A DNA stretch of 7,629 nucleotides from an uncultured Oxalobacteraceae bacterium (GTDB lineage Bacteria; Pseudomonadota; Gammaproteobacteria; Burkholderiales; Burkholderiaceae): contig CAMLFK010000245.1 in NCBI GenBank assembly GCA_946479255.1, positions 1 to 7,629 on the forward strand. Reading direction: 5' to 3'. Positions within the stretch are counted from its first letter, which is position 1. Every line of letters starts with the position of its first letter. The position numbers and the translations under genes were made by a program. This document shows positions 6,915 to 7,629 of this stretch, one piece after another. The notes under the pieces were generated by a model, which saw only the letters and a list, made by a program, of their open reading frames with translations, made no database searches and had not been told where the DNA came from.

Positions 6915-7565
6915 TTACCTGGGACAGGAAACGGGGCGATAGTTGTTGCGCTCCCATTCGTACCTGTCGATTCCGACCTTTGCCGCCGGAATGCGGATGC
7001 AATAAGTACCTTTGCCATTAGAAACTTTGTACATTCTTTCGCCAGTCCCCGGCATCGCAATCTCGGTCACGGTGGCAATACCGGTCCATGTGGGAGCAGC
7101 TGACGCTTCGATCCCGGCCACAAAGCGGGAGTAGGGGGTATCGACTGGCGCTGCCGGCTTCTGATTGGTTTCCCGCCGCAGTTGCTGATCGACGCTTCCT
7201 GCCAGCTGTCGTGCACGCATGACGAGGTCACGGGAGTCGAGGCCCCTATCGACAGAAGGGGGCGAATCCGGCGGCGGATTTTTTGTTGCCACGTCGGCAC
7301 TGTCCGGAATGCTTGGACTGGACTCGGCGGTGTCGGCGTTATGTATGGCCGACGGAGCGGGGTGGCGATTCTGGAGGGCGGGCGCTTCCTCCGGTATGCT
7401 CATGCGCGGCTCGCGCGGCCGGCCGGCTGGCGGTCGGTCCGGCTCGCTTGGGCGCGGGGGAGCCGCACGCGGCACTGGCACGACCCAGACCCACTGGATA
7501 CGCTTCGCCTCACTCTGTTCAGGAAGCAGGACACGTTGGCCAGTGAGCAACACCCAAATCAACAC
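6915..7565 (-). CDS. Proline-rich protein with TonB-like layout, unknown function; N-terminus apparently interrupted
   Basis: From the GTG at 7565 the frame gives 216 residues ending in SCPR at TAA 6917-6915. Residues 2-15 are hydrophobic (LIWVLLTGQRVLLP) but too short for a good membrane helix. Residues 28-110 are a Pro/Ser/Glu-rich spacer of the type that spans periplasm in TonB-like proteins. Residues 145-216 look like a small folded domain with two cysteines (C189 in GTYCIRIP and C214 in SCPR) that could form a disulfide. Upstream, the same frame reads FSASLGLHAV, completing a membrane anchor, then a TAG (7595-7593) and six codons back to an ATG at 7613-7611 (MQWKTD). The true gene is therefore probably 6915-7613 with a nonsense codon, or it starts at a rare codon. 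No RBS is seen. It is not assignable to TonB by its C-terminus. Confidence 0.55.
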   Translation of the reverse strand: MLIWVLLTGQRVLLPEQSEAKRIQWVWVVPVPRAAPPRPSEPDRPPAGRPREPRMSIPEEAPALQNRHPAPSAIHNADTAESSPSIPDSADVATKNPPPDSPPSVDRGLDSRDLVMRARQLAGSVDQQLRRETNQKPAAPVDTPYSRFVAGIEASAAPTWTGIATVTEIAMPGTGERMYKVSNGKGTYCIRIPAAKVGIDRYEWERNNYRPVSCPR

Positions 7566-7629
7566 TGCGTGCAGCCCTAGGGAAGCGCTGAACTAATCAG
7601 TTTTCCACTGCATTGATGCGGCAGAATTT

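Noticed and set aside
7182..7596. Overlapping + strand ORFs opposite the proline-rich gene
   Set aside because: Their Gly/Arg-rich translations are the antisense of a Pro/Ser-rich frame and carry no RBS or motif.

Overview
The window looks like a GC-rich betaproteobacterial chromosome, most likely order Burkholderiales and probably Oxalobacteraceae (Massilia/Duganella/Janthinobacterium type). The basis is the gene order ftsK-lolA-rarA-serS, the strong preference for G/C at third codon positions, and the overall look of the proteins. Genus is inference; no search was run.

Bases 1-5932 are an ordinary housekeeping block, all on the + strand: the C-terminal two thirds of the DNA translocase FtsK, the lipoprotein carrier LolA, the AAA+ replication-maintenance ATPase RarA, a 67-residue membrane-anchored or secreted small protein, seryl-tRNA synthetase, and a tRNA-Ser(CGA) gene with its own promoter and a textbook terminator. 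SerRS and one of its tRNA substrates are thus neighbours. The least ordinary part of this block is the 5' leader of the small gene. A 15-bp stem there (3927-3941 with 3994-4008) would bury both its ribosome-binding site and its AUG, and a second hairpin competes for part of the same strand.

The character changes after the tRNA terminator. Bases 5933-6085 hold an inverted copy of the tRNA-Ser 3' end, a strongly foldable segment closed by an acceptor-like stem ending in CCA, and a decayed second copy of the tRNA tail plus terminator hairpin. This is what a tRNA-associated integration or recombination scar would look like, though a tRNA-like RNA cannot be excluded.

Bases 6086-6830 are visibly more AT-rich and carry two broken nonribosomal peptide synthetase (NRPS) pieces arranged head to head. 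The 3' end of a peptidyl-carrier domain reads leftward, and the C-terminal part of a condensation/epimerization-type domain reads rightward. The simplest reading is a large deletion that fused two formerly divergent NRPS genes.

The right end (6915-7613, - strand) encodes a proline-rich, TonB-like-architecture protein of unknown function. Its apparent N-terminal anchor is interrupted by an in-frame TAG at codon 7. No integrase, transposase, CRISPR array or complete accessory system is visible.
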